A DNA stretch of 64,000 nucleotides, from contig NZ_NWSV01000012.1 in assembly GCF_002531935.1 (NCBI RefSeq), positions 62,001 to 126,000 of the forward strand. The letters are read 5' to 3'. Positions 35,914-44,373 of the stretch are shown piece by piece. The notes beneath the pieces are model-generated. The model worked only from the letters and a program-made list of their open reading frames with translations. It searched no databases and was not told the origin of the DNA. A program made the translations under genes and the position numbers. The stretch's first letter is position 1. Each line of letters begins with the position of its first letter. The DNA is from Rhizobium chutanense (lineage in GTDB: Bacteria > Pseudomonadota > Alphaproteobacteria > Rhizobiales > Rhizobiaceae).

Positions 35914-36726
35914 TCAATGCAATTGCGGTTGGACGCTTACATCCCGAAGGAAGCTTCCGAAATGGCGGCTGACGTGCTCCTGCCAATCGGGCACTCCCTC
36001 GGATTTCCCACCATAAATCGAGGGCCAGCCCGTCCCGGCGGGAAGGACATGCTGGCGCACACCGACACCGGCCTTTTTCAGGCGGGCACCGTAACCAAGC
36101 GTTTCGTCATGCAGAGGATCGTCCTCGGCGGTGAATATCAGCGCCGGCGCGACGCCCGAAAGACGCGAACAGAGGCAGGGCGCCGCATAGGGATGGCAAC
36201 CGCCGCCGCTCAGATAATGGCTCCAGCCGTCCGTCCAGCGCTGCCGCATTCCGATGGCTTCCGCCTTGCGGATCGACGAGGTGCCCATGAACGGATCGAG
36301 CAGCGGCGAAATCAGCACCTGGCCGTCGAGCGCATCCGGCATCTGGTCGCGCGCCTTGAGCGCCACGCCGGCGGCGACATTGCCGCCCGCTTCTTCACCA
36401 GCGACGAAGAGCAGCGATTTGCGGTCGCCGAGACCGGCGCGCTTGTTGGCAAGATAGGTGAGAACGGAAAAAGAAACTTCGAGCGCCTGCGGAAAAAAAT
36501 TGCCGGACAGGCTGCTGTAATCGACGGCGGCGACGATGGCGCCTGATTTGGCGAGACTCATCGCCACCGGCCGATCGACGTTCGTTTCGCTGTCGAGAAA
36601 CGCGCCGCCGTGCAGATAAAGCACGATCGGCGGACCCTTGCCGTAATCGGCGCCCTGATAGACACGCGCGGAAACGGGGCCGATGGCCACCTTATCCAGC
36701 ATCATATCTTTCCATTCCACCGTCAT
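35914..36726 (-). CDS. Alpha/beta-hydrolase-fold protein lacking the nucleophile Ser (probable pseudoenzyme)
   Basis: The 270-residue protein follows the hormone-sensitive-lipase pattern: oxyanion motif LYLHGGAF (H39-G41), a strand ending in VDYSSLSGNFFPQAL, and an acid motif EDDPLHDE. The nucleophile elbow, normally GDSAGGN, reads GEEAGGN (Glu112 in place of Ser). The usual C-terminal catalytic His in an 'HGF'-like context is replaced by GTGWPSIY. It is therefore unlikely to be a normal serine esterase. It is the first gene before the MexEF-like pair and divergent from a LysR gene, so a ligand-binding or regulatory role linked to efflux is possible. Confidence 0.8.
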   Translation of the reverse strand: MTVEWKDMMLDKVAIGPVSARVYQGADYGKGPPIVLYLHGGAFLDSETNVDRPVAMSLAKSGAIVAAVDYSSLSGNFFPQALEVSFSVLTYLANKRAGLGDRKSLLFVAGEEAGGNVAAGVALKARDQMPDALDGQVLISPLLDPFMGTSSIRKAEAIGMRQRWTDGWSHYLSGGGCHPYAAPCLCSRLSGVAPALIFTAEDDPLHDETLGYGARLKKAGVGVRQHVLPAGTGWPSIYGGKSEGVPDWQEHVSRHFGSFLRDVSVQPQLH

Positions 36727-36799
36727 CGGTTCCGGTCTCTTTTCACATCGCTTCAGCAGACAACGTCTGTCGCTTGCAATTTGTACAAAAAAGATATTG

Positions 36800-36858
36800 T
36801 TATTCAGAACAGGGAATAAGAAGCGATATCGCGATTACACTATTCCAATTCTCGAATA
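36800..36858. promoter_or_regulatory. Twin palindromic operators for the divergent LysR gene
   Basis: TTATTC-N8-GAATAA at 36800-36819 and TATTC-N8-GAATA at 36841-36858 are two copies of the same inverted repeat, with centres 40 bp apart (about four helical turns). They lie between the hydrolase-fold gene and the LysR gene and suit LysR-type binding. Confidence 0.6.
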
Positions 36859-36890
36859 ATGGTGCAACGCAAACTGCGGACTTGAAACCG

Positions 36891-37802
36891 ATGGATCAGC
36901 TTTCGGCAATGCGCGTCTTCATCCGTGTGGTGGAAACGGGCAACTTCACCCGTGCCGCCGACATGCTCGCCATGCCCAAGGCGACGGTGACCAATCTCAT
37001 CCAGGGCTTGGAGGCACATCTGCGCACCAAGCTCCTCAACCGCACCACCCGCCGGGTCATGGTAACCACCGACGGCGCGCTTTATTACGAACGCGCCGCC
37101 CAGATCATTTCCGAGCTGGAGGAGCTCGACGGCAGCCTCTCCAATTCGCAGAGCCTGCCGAGCGGGCGGCTGCGCGTCGAGATGGCCGGCGCTTTTGCCG
37201 ATTGGATCGTCGTTCCCGCACTCTGCGACTTTTATCAGCGTTATCCCGATATCCGCATCGACCTCGGTGTCGGCGATCGCACGGTCGATTATCTTGCGGA
37301 AAACGTCGACTGTGCGCTGCGGGCCGGCACGCCGGCCGACCAGTCGCTGATTGCCCGCCGGGTCTCCGAAGTCGAGATGATCACCTGCGCTTCGCCGAGC
37401 TATATCCAGAAATTCGGCATGCCCGAACGGCCGGAGGATCTGGAGGCCGATCATTACTCGGTCAACTATTTCCGCGCCCAGAACAATCGGACGCTGCCCT
37501 TCGAATTTCGCCGACATGACGAGGTGATCGAAAGCAGCCCGCGCTACATCGCTTCGGTCAACGATAGCCGCACCTATCTGACGGCTGCGCTGACGGGTCT
37601 CGGCATCGCGCAGGTGCCGATTTTCATGGCGCGCGAACCAATGGCAAAGGGTGAACTCGTCCGCGTGCTTTCCGACTGGCGCCGCGACCCGCTGCCGCTC
37701 TATGTCGTCTACCCCCCGAACCGTCACCTCAGCAACAAGGTCCGCGTCTTTGTCGACTGGCTGGTAAAACTTTTGGTAGAGGCGAAACTGAACGACGGCT
37801 GA
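36891..37802 (+). CDS. LysR-family transcriptional regulator
   Basis: The 303-residue protein has the N-terminal winged helix (SAMRVFIRVVETGNFTRAADML, then MPKATVTNLIQGLEAHLRTKLLNRTTRRV) and a CrgA-type effector domain (GRLRVEMAGAFADWIVVPAL, VDCALRAGTPADQSLIARR). The start at 36891 matches the family beginning MDQLSAM; an earlier frame start adds 39 unrelated residues. Divergent placement and the twin operators suggest it controls the hydrolase-fold/MexEF-like operon, as LysR-type MexT does for mexEF in Pseudomonas. Confidence 0.9.
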   Translation: MDQLSAMRVFIRVVETGNFTRAADMLAMPKATVTNLIQGLEAHLRTKLLNRTTRRVMVTTDGALYYERAAQIISELEELDGSLSNSQSLPSGRLRVEMAGAFADWIVVPALCDFYQRYPDIRIDLGVGDRTVDYLAENVDCALRAGTPADQSLIARRVSEVEMITCASPSYIQKFGMPERPEDLEADHYSVNYFRAQNNRTLPFEFRRHDEVIESSPRYIASVNDSRTYLTAALTGLGIAQVPIFMAREPMAKGELVRVLSDWRRDPLPLYVVYPPNRHLSNKVRVFVDWLVKLLVEAKLNDG

Positions 37803-38055
37803 GCGCCAAAACAAATACGGCCCGGAAGGCCGGGGAAACCTTCAACGGGCCGGAATGTGCAACTTTGAACATCAAGCCTGTCGCACCGCAGGAAGGGCGC
37901 GGCAGGCTCCGGAGGTTCGCAAGAGAGCGGCAGGGAATTCCACTCTCTTGCGATAGAACAAATATACGCACTCCCCGCAGGATTGTAAGGGGAAATTCCG
38001 CAACCTCGTTCACATAATCGCGATGACGGCGCCAGGAACCGCCGTCGGTTCGTTG
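37803..38055. other. Structured intergenic region between convergent genes
   Basis: Three strong hairpins lie in a row. One is at 37818-37852 (CGGCCCG/CGGGCCG outer and GAAGG/CCTTC inner stems), one at 37876-37907 (GCCTGTCGC/GCGGCAGGC, one G-U pair) and one at 37918-37952 (CGCAAGAGAG/CTCTCTTGCG, perfect). On the minus strand the first is followed by TATTTGTTTT, so it could terminate a minus-strand transcript. No frame here looks coding. It may be a 3' UTR or a small RNA. Confidence 0.45.
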
Positions 38056-38799
38056 TCAGACCATCCCGCCATTGGCGCGCAGCGTCTGGCCGTTGATCCA
38101 GCCGCCGTCCGGGCCGGCGAGGAAGGCCACCGCTGCGGCAATGTCTTCGACTGTGCCAAGACGCTCCAGTGGGTTCATCTTCGCCATGCGGGCGATAAGT
38201 TCCTCGGATTTGCCGTTGAGGAAAAGATCGGTGGCGACAGGACCGGGCGCGATGGCGTTGACGGTGATGTTGCGGCCGCGCATCTCCTTGGCCATGATCG
38301 CCGTCAGCGTTTCCACCGCAGCCTTGGTGGCGGCGTAGACGCTGTAGGTTTCGAGCTTCAACCCGACGACCGAGGTCGAGAAGTTGATGACCCGGCCACC
38401 GTTGCGCAGTCGCTTGGCCGCTTCCCTCAGCGTATTGAAGGTGCCCTTGAGATTGACGCCGATCTGGCGGTCAAAATGGGCGTCATCGGCCTCGGCAAGC
38501 GGAGAGAGCATCATGATGCCGGCATTGTTGACGAGAACATCGATGCCACCGAAAGCAGTTTCCGCTGCATCGAACATGCGGCGAACTGCCTGCGCCTCGC
38601 TGACATCGGCCTTCGCCGTCAGCGCTTTGCCGCCCGCCTTCTCGACCTCGTGAGCCACGTCCTGCGCCGCAGCAGCATCGCCGGAATAGTTAACGACCAC
38701 GGCGAACCCGTCGTCGGCGAGACGTTTGGCGACCGCCGCGCCGATGCCGCGGGAAGCCCCCGTCACCAGCGCCACCCTGCCGTTTTCTTTGGAAGCCAT
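38056..38799 (-). CDS. SDR-family oxidoreductase
   Basis: The 247-residue classical short-chain dehydrogenase has the NADP-type dinucleotide motif TGASRGIGAAVAKRL, NNAG (VLVNNAGIM), the catalytic Ser in NFSTSVVG and YAATK for the Tyr-Lys pair, and ends in a typical GGWINGQTLRANGGMV. The substrate is unknown. It is divergent from the LysR gene at 38919, which probably regulates it. Confidence 0.92.
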   Translation of the reverse strand: MASKENGRVALVTGASRGIGAAVAKRLADDGFAVVVNYSGDAAAAQDVAHEVEKAGGKALTAKADVSEAQAVRRMFDAAETAFGGIDVLVNNAGIMMLSPLAEADDAHFDRQIGVNLKGTFNTLREAAKRLRNGGRVINFSTSVVGLKLETYSVYAATKAAVETLTAIMAKEMRGRNITVNAIAPGPVATDLFLNGKSEELIARMAKMNPLERLGTVEDIAAAVAFLAGPDGGWINGQTLRANGGMV

Positions 38800-38918
38800 T
38801 GTCCTTCTCCTTCATCCTGCGCTGCAGCGCGTTTTCCATGAGAAAAAGATGCGCTCTTTCCTTCTGCGGATAATCAGGCATTCTTCGGCATCACTATCCG
38901 GAATTGGCGAACAAACAG

Positions 38919-39827
38919 ATGGACAGATTCGATGCCATGCGGGTGTTTTGCCGTGTTGTGGACCGCCGCAGCTTCACCCTCGCCGCCGAGGATACCGGCC
39001 TGCCGCGCTCGACCGTCACCGATGCGGTCAAGCAACTCGAAGCCCGCCTCGGCGTGCGTCTGCTCCAGCGCACAACACGCCATGTCAGCCCGACGCTGGA
39101 CGGCGAAGCTTATTACCAGCGCTGCCTGTCGATCCTTGGAGATATCGAGGATGCGGAGGGCGCCTTCGCCGACGCCAGGCCGAAGGGCCTGCTGCGTGTC
39201 GACGTGCACGGCACACTTGCCCGCCATTTCGTACTGCCGAGCCTGCCATCCTTCCTGGCGACCTACCCCGAGATCGAATTCCACATGAGCGAAGGCGATC
39301 GGCTGGTCGATCTGGTGCGCGAAGGCATCGATTGCGTGCTGCGCGTCGGCACGCCCGAGGATAGCGACATGGTCATCAGGCGCGTCGCCATGCTCGACGA
39401 AATCACGCTGGCCTCCCCCGCTTATATCGCCGCCCATGGCCTGCCGCAGCATCCGGACCACCTTGCCGGCCATCGCATGATCGGCTTTCACTCCAGCGGC
39501 ACCGGCAGGCTGCTGCCGCTCGAATTCATCATCCACGGCGTGGTGCGCGAGGTCGCCATTCCCGCCACCGTCGCCGTCAATGCCGCCGAAAGCTATGTTT
39601 CAGCGGCGAGACTGGGCCTCGGCCTGATCCAGATCCCACGTTATCACGCCGAAAGAGATCTTGCCGAGGGAACGCTGATCCATGTTCTCGAGGACTTTCC
39701 GTTGACCCCGACGCCGGTTTCCCTGCTCTACCCCCGCAACCGCCAGCTTTCACCGCGCGTGCGCGTCTTCATCGACTGGCTGGTGAAGGTCTTCGCTCGA
39801 CAAAATTCCGAAACCGCGCTTTCCTAA
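38919..39827 (+). CDS. LysR-family transcriptional regulator
   Basis: The 302-residue protein has the winged helix (DAMRVFCRVVDRRSFTLAAED, LPRSTVTDAVKQLEARLGVRLL) and a CrgA-like ligand domain (GLLRVDVHGTLARHFVLPSL, IDCVLRVGTPEDSDMVIRR). An ATG at 38919 is preferred over a TTG five codons earlier. Divergent from the SDR gene. Its ligand is unknown. Confidence 0.9.
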   Translation: MDRFDAMRVFCRVVDRRSFTLAAEDTGLPRSTVTDAVKQLEARLGVRLLQRTTRHVSPTLDGEAYYQRCLSILGDIEDAEGAFADARPKGLLRVDVHGTLARHFVLPSLPSFLATYPEIEFHMSEGDRLVDLVREGIDCVLRVGTPEDSDMVIRRVAMLDEITLASPAYIAAHGLPQHPDHLAGHRMIGFHSSGTGRLLPLEFIIHGVVREVAIPATVAVNAAESYVSAARLGLGLIQIPRYHAERDLAEGTLIHVLEDFPLTPTPVSLLYPRNRQLSPRVRVFIDWLVKVFARQNSETALS

Positions 39828-39850
39828 TATAAGCGATTGAGGGAACAGCC

Positions 39851-40165
39851 ATGGCACTCAACGATATCACCGTCTACCAGACGGAAGACGGCTTCGTCGT
39901 CGAATTCGGCAGCGAAGGCGAAGACAATATTGCCGTGACGCTGCGAAGCACGCCCGAGCTGACCTCGGAAAATGCCGTCGCCCGCGCCAAGGCCCTGCTT
40001 ACGGCGGCAATCGAACCGGTCCACGGCGACGGCGCGCGGAGCAAGGACCCTGCTCTTCTCGAAGAGGAACTGGAGGAGGGCCTCGAAGATTCCTTCCCGG
40101 CGAGCGACCCGGTGTCGGTCACATCATCCACGATCCCGATGCGCGATCCGAACGCCGGACGGTAA
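39851..40165 (+). CDS. Small acidic protein of unknown function
   Basis: The 104-residue protein begins MALNDITVYQTEDGFVV and ends with an acidic segment EEELEEGLEDSFPASDPVSV. I recognise that ending as recurring in rhizobial hypothetical proteins but know no function. No membrane segment or Cys is present. It lies 23 bp after the LysR gene and 48 bp before the glycosylase gene. Confidence 0.7.
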   Translation: MALNDITVYQTEDGFVVEFGSEGEDNIAVTLRSTPELTSENAVARAKALLTAAIEPVHGDGARSKDPALLEEELEEGLEDSFPASDPVSVTSSTIPMRDPNAGR

Positions 40166-40213
40166 TGTAGTCTGATGCATGAAACGGTTTTGAGATGACG
40201 GCGGCGGCGGCGA

Positions 40214-40831
40214 ATGGTATCTGCCACGGCCATGACCGATGGTGGAACGACAAAGGGCGCGATCGGCGCCGGCGCGCTTGCCGGTGAAAGCCTCAAGGCG
40301 TATTTCGAGCGCGACGCGATCACTGTCGCTTGTGATCTGCTCGGTTGCCATCTCACGGTCGATGGCGCCGGCGGCCGGATCACCGAGACGGAAGCCTATT
40401 TCCCCGATGACGAGGCCTCGCACAGTTTCCGTGGCCCGACCAAGCGCAACGGCGCCATGTTCGGCCGGCCCGGCAATGTCTACATCTACCGCATCTATGG
40501 CATGTACTGGTGCCTGAATTTCGTCTGCCATCCCGGCTCGGCCGTGCTGATCCGCGCGCTGGAGCCGGAGATGGGAATCCCTGCCATGATGGAGCGGCGC
40601 GGCACCGAGATGCTGACGGCGCTCTGCAGCGGCCCCGGTAAGCTCTGCCAGGCGCTCGGCATCGATATCGCGATCAACGACAGGCTGCTCGACCGCCCGC
40701 CTTACGCGCTCACGCCCTCGGCGCCGGTGCCTGTTGTCTCGGGAAAACGCATCGGCATCACGAAAAATGCCGAAGCACCATGGCGCTTCGGCATTCAGGG
40801 ATCACGTTATCTCAGCAAGCCGTTTCGCTAA
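40214..40831 (+). CDS. 3-methyladenine DNA glycosylase (AAG/MPG family)
   Basis: The 205-residue protein matches the alkyladenine glycosylase fold: ITETEAYFPDDEASHSFRG (with the catalytic Glu in TETEAY), NGAMFGRPGNVYIYRIYGMYWCLNFVC and LCSGPGKLCQALGI. It removes alkylated or deaminated purines to start base-excision repair. The N-terminus is Gly/Ala-rich; a start at Met5 (40229 or nearby) is also possible. It ends at a RIME-like repeat. Confidence 0.9.
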   Translation: MVSATAMTDGGTTKGAIGAGALAGESLKAYFERDAITVACDLLGCHLTVDGAGGRITETEAYFPDDEASHSFRGPTKRNGAMFGRPGNVYIYRIYGMYWCLNFVCHPGSAVLIRALEPEMGIPAMMERRGTEMLTALCSGPGKLCQALGIDIAINDRLLDRPPYALTPSAPVPVVSGKRIGITKNAEAPWRFGIQGSRYLSKPFR

Positions 40832-40898
40832 GCAATTCCAGCAAAAGTGCGAAGCGGTTTTGCCAGGCAAAGCGCGAAGCGCTTTTGCCGAGAATTGC
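40832..40898. repeat. RIME-like intergenic palindrome
   Basis: GCAATT / AATTGC ends enclose two hairpins: GCAAAA/TTTTGC around GTGCGAAGCGG, and a second with AAAGCGC/GCGCTTTT. It lies between the convergent glycosylase and MFS genes and may act as a bidirectional terminator. Confidence 0.65.
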
Positions 40899-40913
40899 GT
40901 AAACGCTTGGAGC

Positions 40914-42455
40914 CTATTCCATGACCGCGCTGTGGTCGACGGCGGGCGCCGCCTTCGGCTTGCGCAGCAGGAGCACCAGCGGAATGACCGCAAGCGACAT
41001 CAGCATCAAGAGCTTGAAATCGTCCATATAGGCGATGATCGTCGATTGCAGCGTGATCAGCTCGTTGAGTGAAGCGCGGCCGGCGGCTGTCACCGGACTG
41101 AGCCCCTGCGCCGCCACGGCGTTGAAGGCATGGTTGAACGGCGTCACATAGGCCGCGATCGATTCATGATTGCTCTGCGTGTTCTCGACGATCAGCGCCG
41201 AGACGATCGAGATGCCGACCGCCGAGCCGATGTTGCGCGACAGATTGTAGAGGCCGGTGCCGTCGCCGCGCATATGGGCGGGCAGCGTCGCGAAAGCGAT
41301 CGTCGTCAGCGGCACGAACAGAAAGCCCAAGCCGGCGCCCTGGATGAAGCCGACCGAGACGATCGTCCATTGCGAAACATCGGGCGTCCAGCCGGTCATG
41401 TCATACATCGCCCAGGCGGTCAGGCCGAGACCGAGCACCAGCAGCAAGCGCGTATCGACCTTGCCTATCAGCCGCCCGACAATGAACATGCAGAGCATGG
41501 TGCCGAGCCCGCGCGGCCCCATGACGATGCCGGCGGTGATGACGGGATAGCCCATCAGCGTCTGCAGATAGGGGGTCATCAGCGCCAGCGAGGCGAGATA
41601 GGTAACGCCAACCACGAAGATAAAGATCATGCTGACCGTGAAGTTCTGGTCGAGAAACAGCTTCGGATTGACGAAGGATTTCTCTGCCGTCAGCGTGTGC
41701 ACCAGAAGCAGATAGAAGGCCGCGGCGCAGACGATCGCTTCGAGCATGATCTCGCCCGAGGAGAACCAGTCGAGCTGCTCGCCACGGTCGAGGAAGAGTT
41801 GCAGCGCGGCGATGAACAGGCTCATCATGCCGAAGCCGAACCAGTCGAGTTTGGCGAGCGCATCCCTCTTCGTTTCCGAAACGAAGATGACGATACCCGC
41901 GAAAGCAAGCGCGCCGATCGGCACGTTGATGTAGAACACCCAGCGCCAGCTGATATTGTCGGTCAGCCAACCGCCGATGACCGGGCCGAGGACCGGCCCG
42001 ACCATGACCGAGACGCCGAAAAGCGCCATGGCCGAACCGCGCTCCTCCACGCTATAAATGTCGAGAAGAATACCCTGGGAAAGCGGCACCAGCGATGCGC
42101 CAAACAGGCCCTGCAGCAGGCGGAAGGCGACGATCTGGTTCAGCGACTGCGCCAGGCCGCAGAGCACCGAAGCAACCACGAAACCGGCGATGGCGACGAG
42201 CAGCACGCGCTTGCGGCCGAACTTGGCGGCGAGGAAGCCGGACGGCGGCGTCATGATCGCCGCCGCGACGATATAGGAGGTCAGGACCCAGTTGATCTGG
42301 TCGGCCGAGGCCGACACGCTGCCCTGGATATAGGGCAGCGCCACGTTGGCGATCGTCGTGTCCAGCGCCTGCATGATGACGGCGAGAATGACGCAAGCCG
42401 TGATCGCGCCGCGATTGGCGACGGGCGTGGCCGGTAAGGCGGAAGCGTTACTCAT
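40914..42455 (-). CDS. emrB: DHA2-family drug:proton antiporter (EmrB-like)
   Basis: The 513-residue protein has about 14 membrane helices. It shows the motif A loop (FLAAKFGRKRVLLVAIAGF), the antiporter motif C (MVGPVLGPVIGGWLTD) and the typical beginning ITACVILAVIMQALDTTIANVALP. With the EmrA-like adaptor it should drive proton-coupled export of hydrophobic toxins. The start at 42455 overlaps the adaptor gene by 8 bp. R. etli has a described EmrAB-type pump called RmrAB; whether this is that locus cannot be decided here. Confidence 0.9.
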   Translation of the reverse strand: MSNASALPATPVANRGAITACVILAVIMQALDTTIANVALPYIQGSVSASADQINWVLTSYIVAAAIMTPPSGFLAAKFGRKRVLLVAIAGFVVASVLCGLAQSLNQIVAFRLLQGLFGASLVPLSQGILLDIYSVEERGSAMALFGVSVMVGPVLGPVIGGWLTDNISWRWVFYINVPIGALAFAGIVIFVSETKRDALAKLDWFGFGMMSLFIAALQLFLDRGEQLDWFSSGEIMLEAIVCAAAFYLLLVHTLTAEKSFVNPKLFLDQNFTVSMIFIFVVGVTYLASLALMTPYLQTLMGYPVITAGIVMGPRGLGTMLCMFIVGRLIGKVDTRLLLVLGLGLTAWAMYDMTGWTPDVSQWTIVSVGFIQGAGLGFLFVPLTTIAFATLPAHMRGDGTGLYNLSRNIGSAVGISIVSALIVENTQSNHESIAAYVTPFNHAFNAVAAQGLSPVTAAGRASLNELITLQSTIIAYMDDFKLLMLMSLAVIPLVLLLRKPKAAPAVDHSAVME

Positions 42456-43671
42456 GGTCCTTGCCCTGAGGCCGGCCCAGAAGCTTGTTGACGAAATCGG
42501 GCAGCCCGCGGGCATGGCCGGTCTCGACATCGACCACCGTGCTCATGCCGACACGAAGCGGCGGCTTGCCTGCAGCATCCTCGATGCTGACGCGCATCGG
42601 AATGCGCTGGACGACCTTCACCCAGTTGCCGGTGGTGTTCTGCGCCGGCAGCAGCGAGAAGCTGGAGCCGGAGGCCGGGCTAATGCTCTCAACCTTGCCC
42701 TTCCAGGTCACGCCGGGATAGGTGTCGACGTAGATTTCAGCCGTCTGGCCGGGCTTGACATAGGTGAGTTCGGTTTCCTTCGGGCTGGCGGCGATCCACA
42801 GATGATCGGTGGCGACAAGCGAGAAGGCCTGCTGCGACGCCTGCAGGTAGGAGCCGACCTGCAGCGCATTGACATTGGTGACGATGCCGTCGAACGGCGC
42901 CTTGACGACGCTGTGGTCGAGTTCGCGCTGGGCGTTGTCGACCTGCGATTTAGCCTGCTGGTAGAGCGGGTTTTCCTCGACCGGCTGATCGGCGCTGCCG
43001 CCGAGCTGGGCGAGCGTTGTTGCGGCTTCCGCCTTGGCGACGGTCACCTTCTGCTGCGCCGCTTCGAGATTGTGCTTGGCTTCGTCATAGGCGGACTGCG
43101 TCGCGCTGCCATTGTTGACGAGGTTTTGCTGCCGGTCGAACTGATCCTGGTAATAGGGCAGATCGGCTTCAGCCTGCGTGATCTCGGCGAGCGACTGCTG
43201 GTAGCTGGCCTTGAGGTTCATGATCTGATTGCGCTGAACGCCGAGCTGCGCCTTGGCGCCGTCGAGCGCAATCTTGAAGGAATCGGCCCTGAGGCTGAAG
43301 AGCACCTGCCCTGCCTTGACCGCCTCGTTCTCATGCACATCGATCTTCTCGACGATGCCCGAGACATCGGTCGTGAGCCCGACCATGTCGGCCTGGATAT
43401 AGGCATTGTCGGTCGACATCACCTGGCCGCCATTGACGTAATAATAGCCGCCGACGACCAGCGCCACCGGCAGCAGGGCAAACAGGATCGGCCGCGTGAG
43501 ACTGCGCCGGCGGCGGACCTTGTTGCCGCCAGGCGCAGCCACGGCAGTAGCCGGCGCTGAATTGGATGAAGGCGCTTCGGCTACCGTTTCCTGCTGTTTG
43601 ACTTCATTTTCTTCGACAGATGTCTTGGCATCGGCGTCGGCAACGACGCGGAGGGAGGGTTTATCAGCCAT
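42448..43671 (-). CDS. emrA: EmrA/HlyD-family periplasmic adaptor
   Basis: The 407-residue membrane-fusion protein has a cytoplasmic N-tail, one membrane helix (about residues 57-77, PILFALLPVALVVGGYYYV), lipoyl halves (VEKIDVHENEAVKAGQVLF and VVKAPFDGIVTNVNALQVG) and a long coiled coil between them. It links the EmrB-like antiporter to an outer-membrane channel. Its start overlaps the marR stop by 8 bp, indicating one coupled operon. Confidence 0.91.
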   Translation of the reverse strand: MADKPSLRVVADADAKTSVEENEVKQQETVAEAPSSNSAPATAVAAPGGNKVRRRRSLTRPILFALLPVALVVGGYYYVNGGQVMSTDNAYIQADMVGLTTDVSGIVEKIDVHENEAVKAGQVLFSLRADSFKIALDGAKAQLGVQRNQIMNLKASYQQSLAEITQAEADLPYYQDQFDRQQNLVNNGSATQSAYDEAKHNLEAAQQKVTVAKAEAATTLAQLGGSADQPVEENPLYQQAKSQVDNAQRELDHSVVKAPFDGIVTNVNALQVGSYLQASQQAFSLVATDHLWIAASPKETELTYVKPGQTAEIYVDTYPGVTWKGKVESISPASGSSFSLLPAQNTTGNWVKVVQRIPMRVSIEDAAGKPPLRVGMSTVVDVETGHARGLPDFVNKLLGRPQGKDHE

Positions 43672-44128
43672 CGTTCATCTCATTTTCTTCGACCGGTGTT
43701 CGGCAAGCCTGCACCAGGTTCGTCTTCATTGCGGAGAGGATTTGGTAAAGCTGTTCGCGCTGCTCGACAGAGATGCCTTCCAGCGCCTCCGCCCGGGTGA
43801 CATCCCCAAGTTCGCGCATTTCGGCGAGCAGCGGATGCGCCTCCTCGCGCATGTAAAGCAGCCAGATGCGCCGGTCGGTCGGGTGCTGGCGGCGCTCGAT
43901 CAACCCGCGTTCGGCGAGCTTGTCGAGGATGCGCACCAGCGTGATCGGCTCGACTTCGAGAATTTCCGCAAGGCCGCTCTGGTGGATGCCTTCATTGTTG
44001 GAGAGATAGGCCAGCGTCTGCCATTGCGAGCGTGTCAGCCCCAGACACTTCGCGCGTTGCTCGAACCGCTTGCGCAGCAGCCGTGCGACGTCGTGGAGAA
44101 GGAAACCGAGTGTGGGCGTGGCGCTCAT
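43664..44128 (-). CDS. MarR-family transcriptional regulator
   Basis: The 154-residue protein has the MarR winged helix: LTRSQWQTLAYLSNNEGIHQSGLAEILEVEPITLVRILDKL and the wing ERRQHPTDRRIWLLY. It is first in a marR-emrA-emrB operon and should repress it until a drug or phenolic ligand binds. A palindrome suitable as its operator lies just upstream. Confidence 0.93.
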   Translation of the reverse strand: MSATPTLGFLLHDVARLLRKRFEQRAKCLGLTRSQWQTLAYLSNNEGIHQSGLAEILEVEPITLVRILDKLAERGLIERRQHPTDRRIWLLYMREEAHPLLAEMRELGDVTRAEALEGISVEQREQLYQILSAMKTNLVQACRTPVEENEMNDG

Positions 44129-44147
44129 GAAAACCTGAGATCATTAT

Positions 44148-44165
44148 TTATAAGCATACTTATAA
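44148..44165. promoter_or_regulatory. Probable MarR operator
   Basis: A perfect palindrome with 7-bp arms TTATAAG and CTTATAA separated by 4 bp, starting 20 bp upstream of the marR ATG in an AT-rich stretch. Size and symmetry fit a MarR-dimer site. Confidence 0.65.
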
Positions 44166-44373
44166 TATCGGTAGATATATTGAGCATGCCGAGTGCGCAA
44201 GGGCGCGACCACAGGATTTCGCAGGCGCGGCCAAAATGCCGCAGCTGTGGCCAGGAGGCTCGCAATCGTCGTCTCTCTCCGGGATGCAAGACTTCCGTCC
44301 AGTGGTCGCAGCCGGGCTTCGGCCCTAGTTTCGAGCAGAGATCGCCTCCGCCGGAGGTGCGCAGGAGGGCTCG

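Noticed and set aside
35914..36726. Frameshift or assembly error as cause of the missing Ser in the hydrolase-fold gene
   Set aside because: The frame is open throughout with normal codon use, and both flanks of the motif (VAG before, AGGN after) are preserved, so a substitution is the simpler reading.
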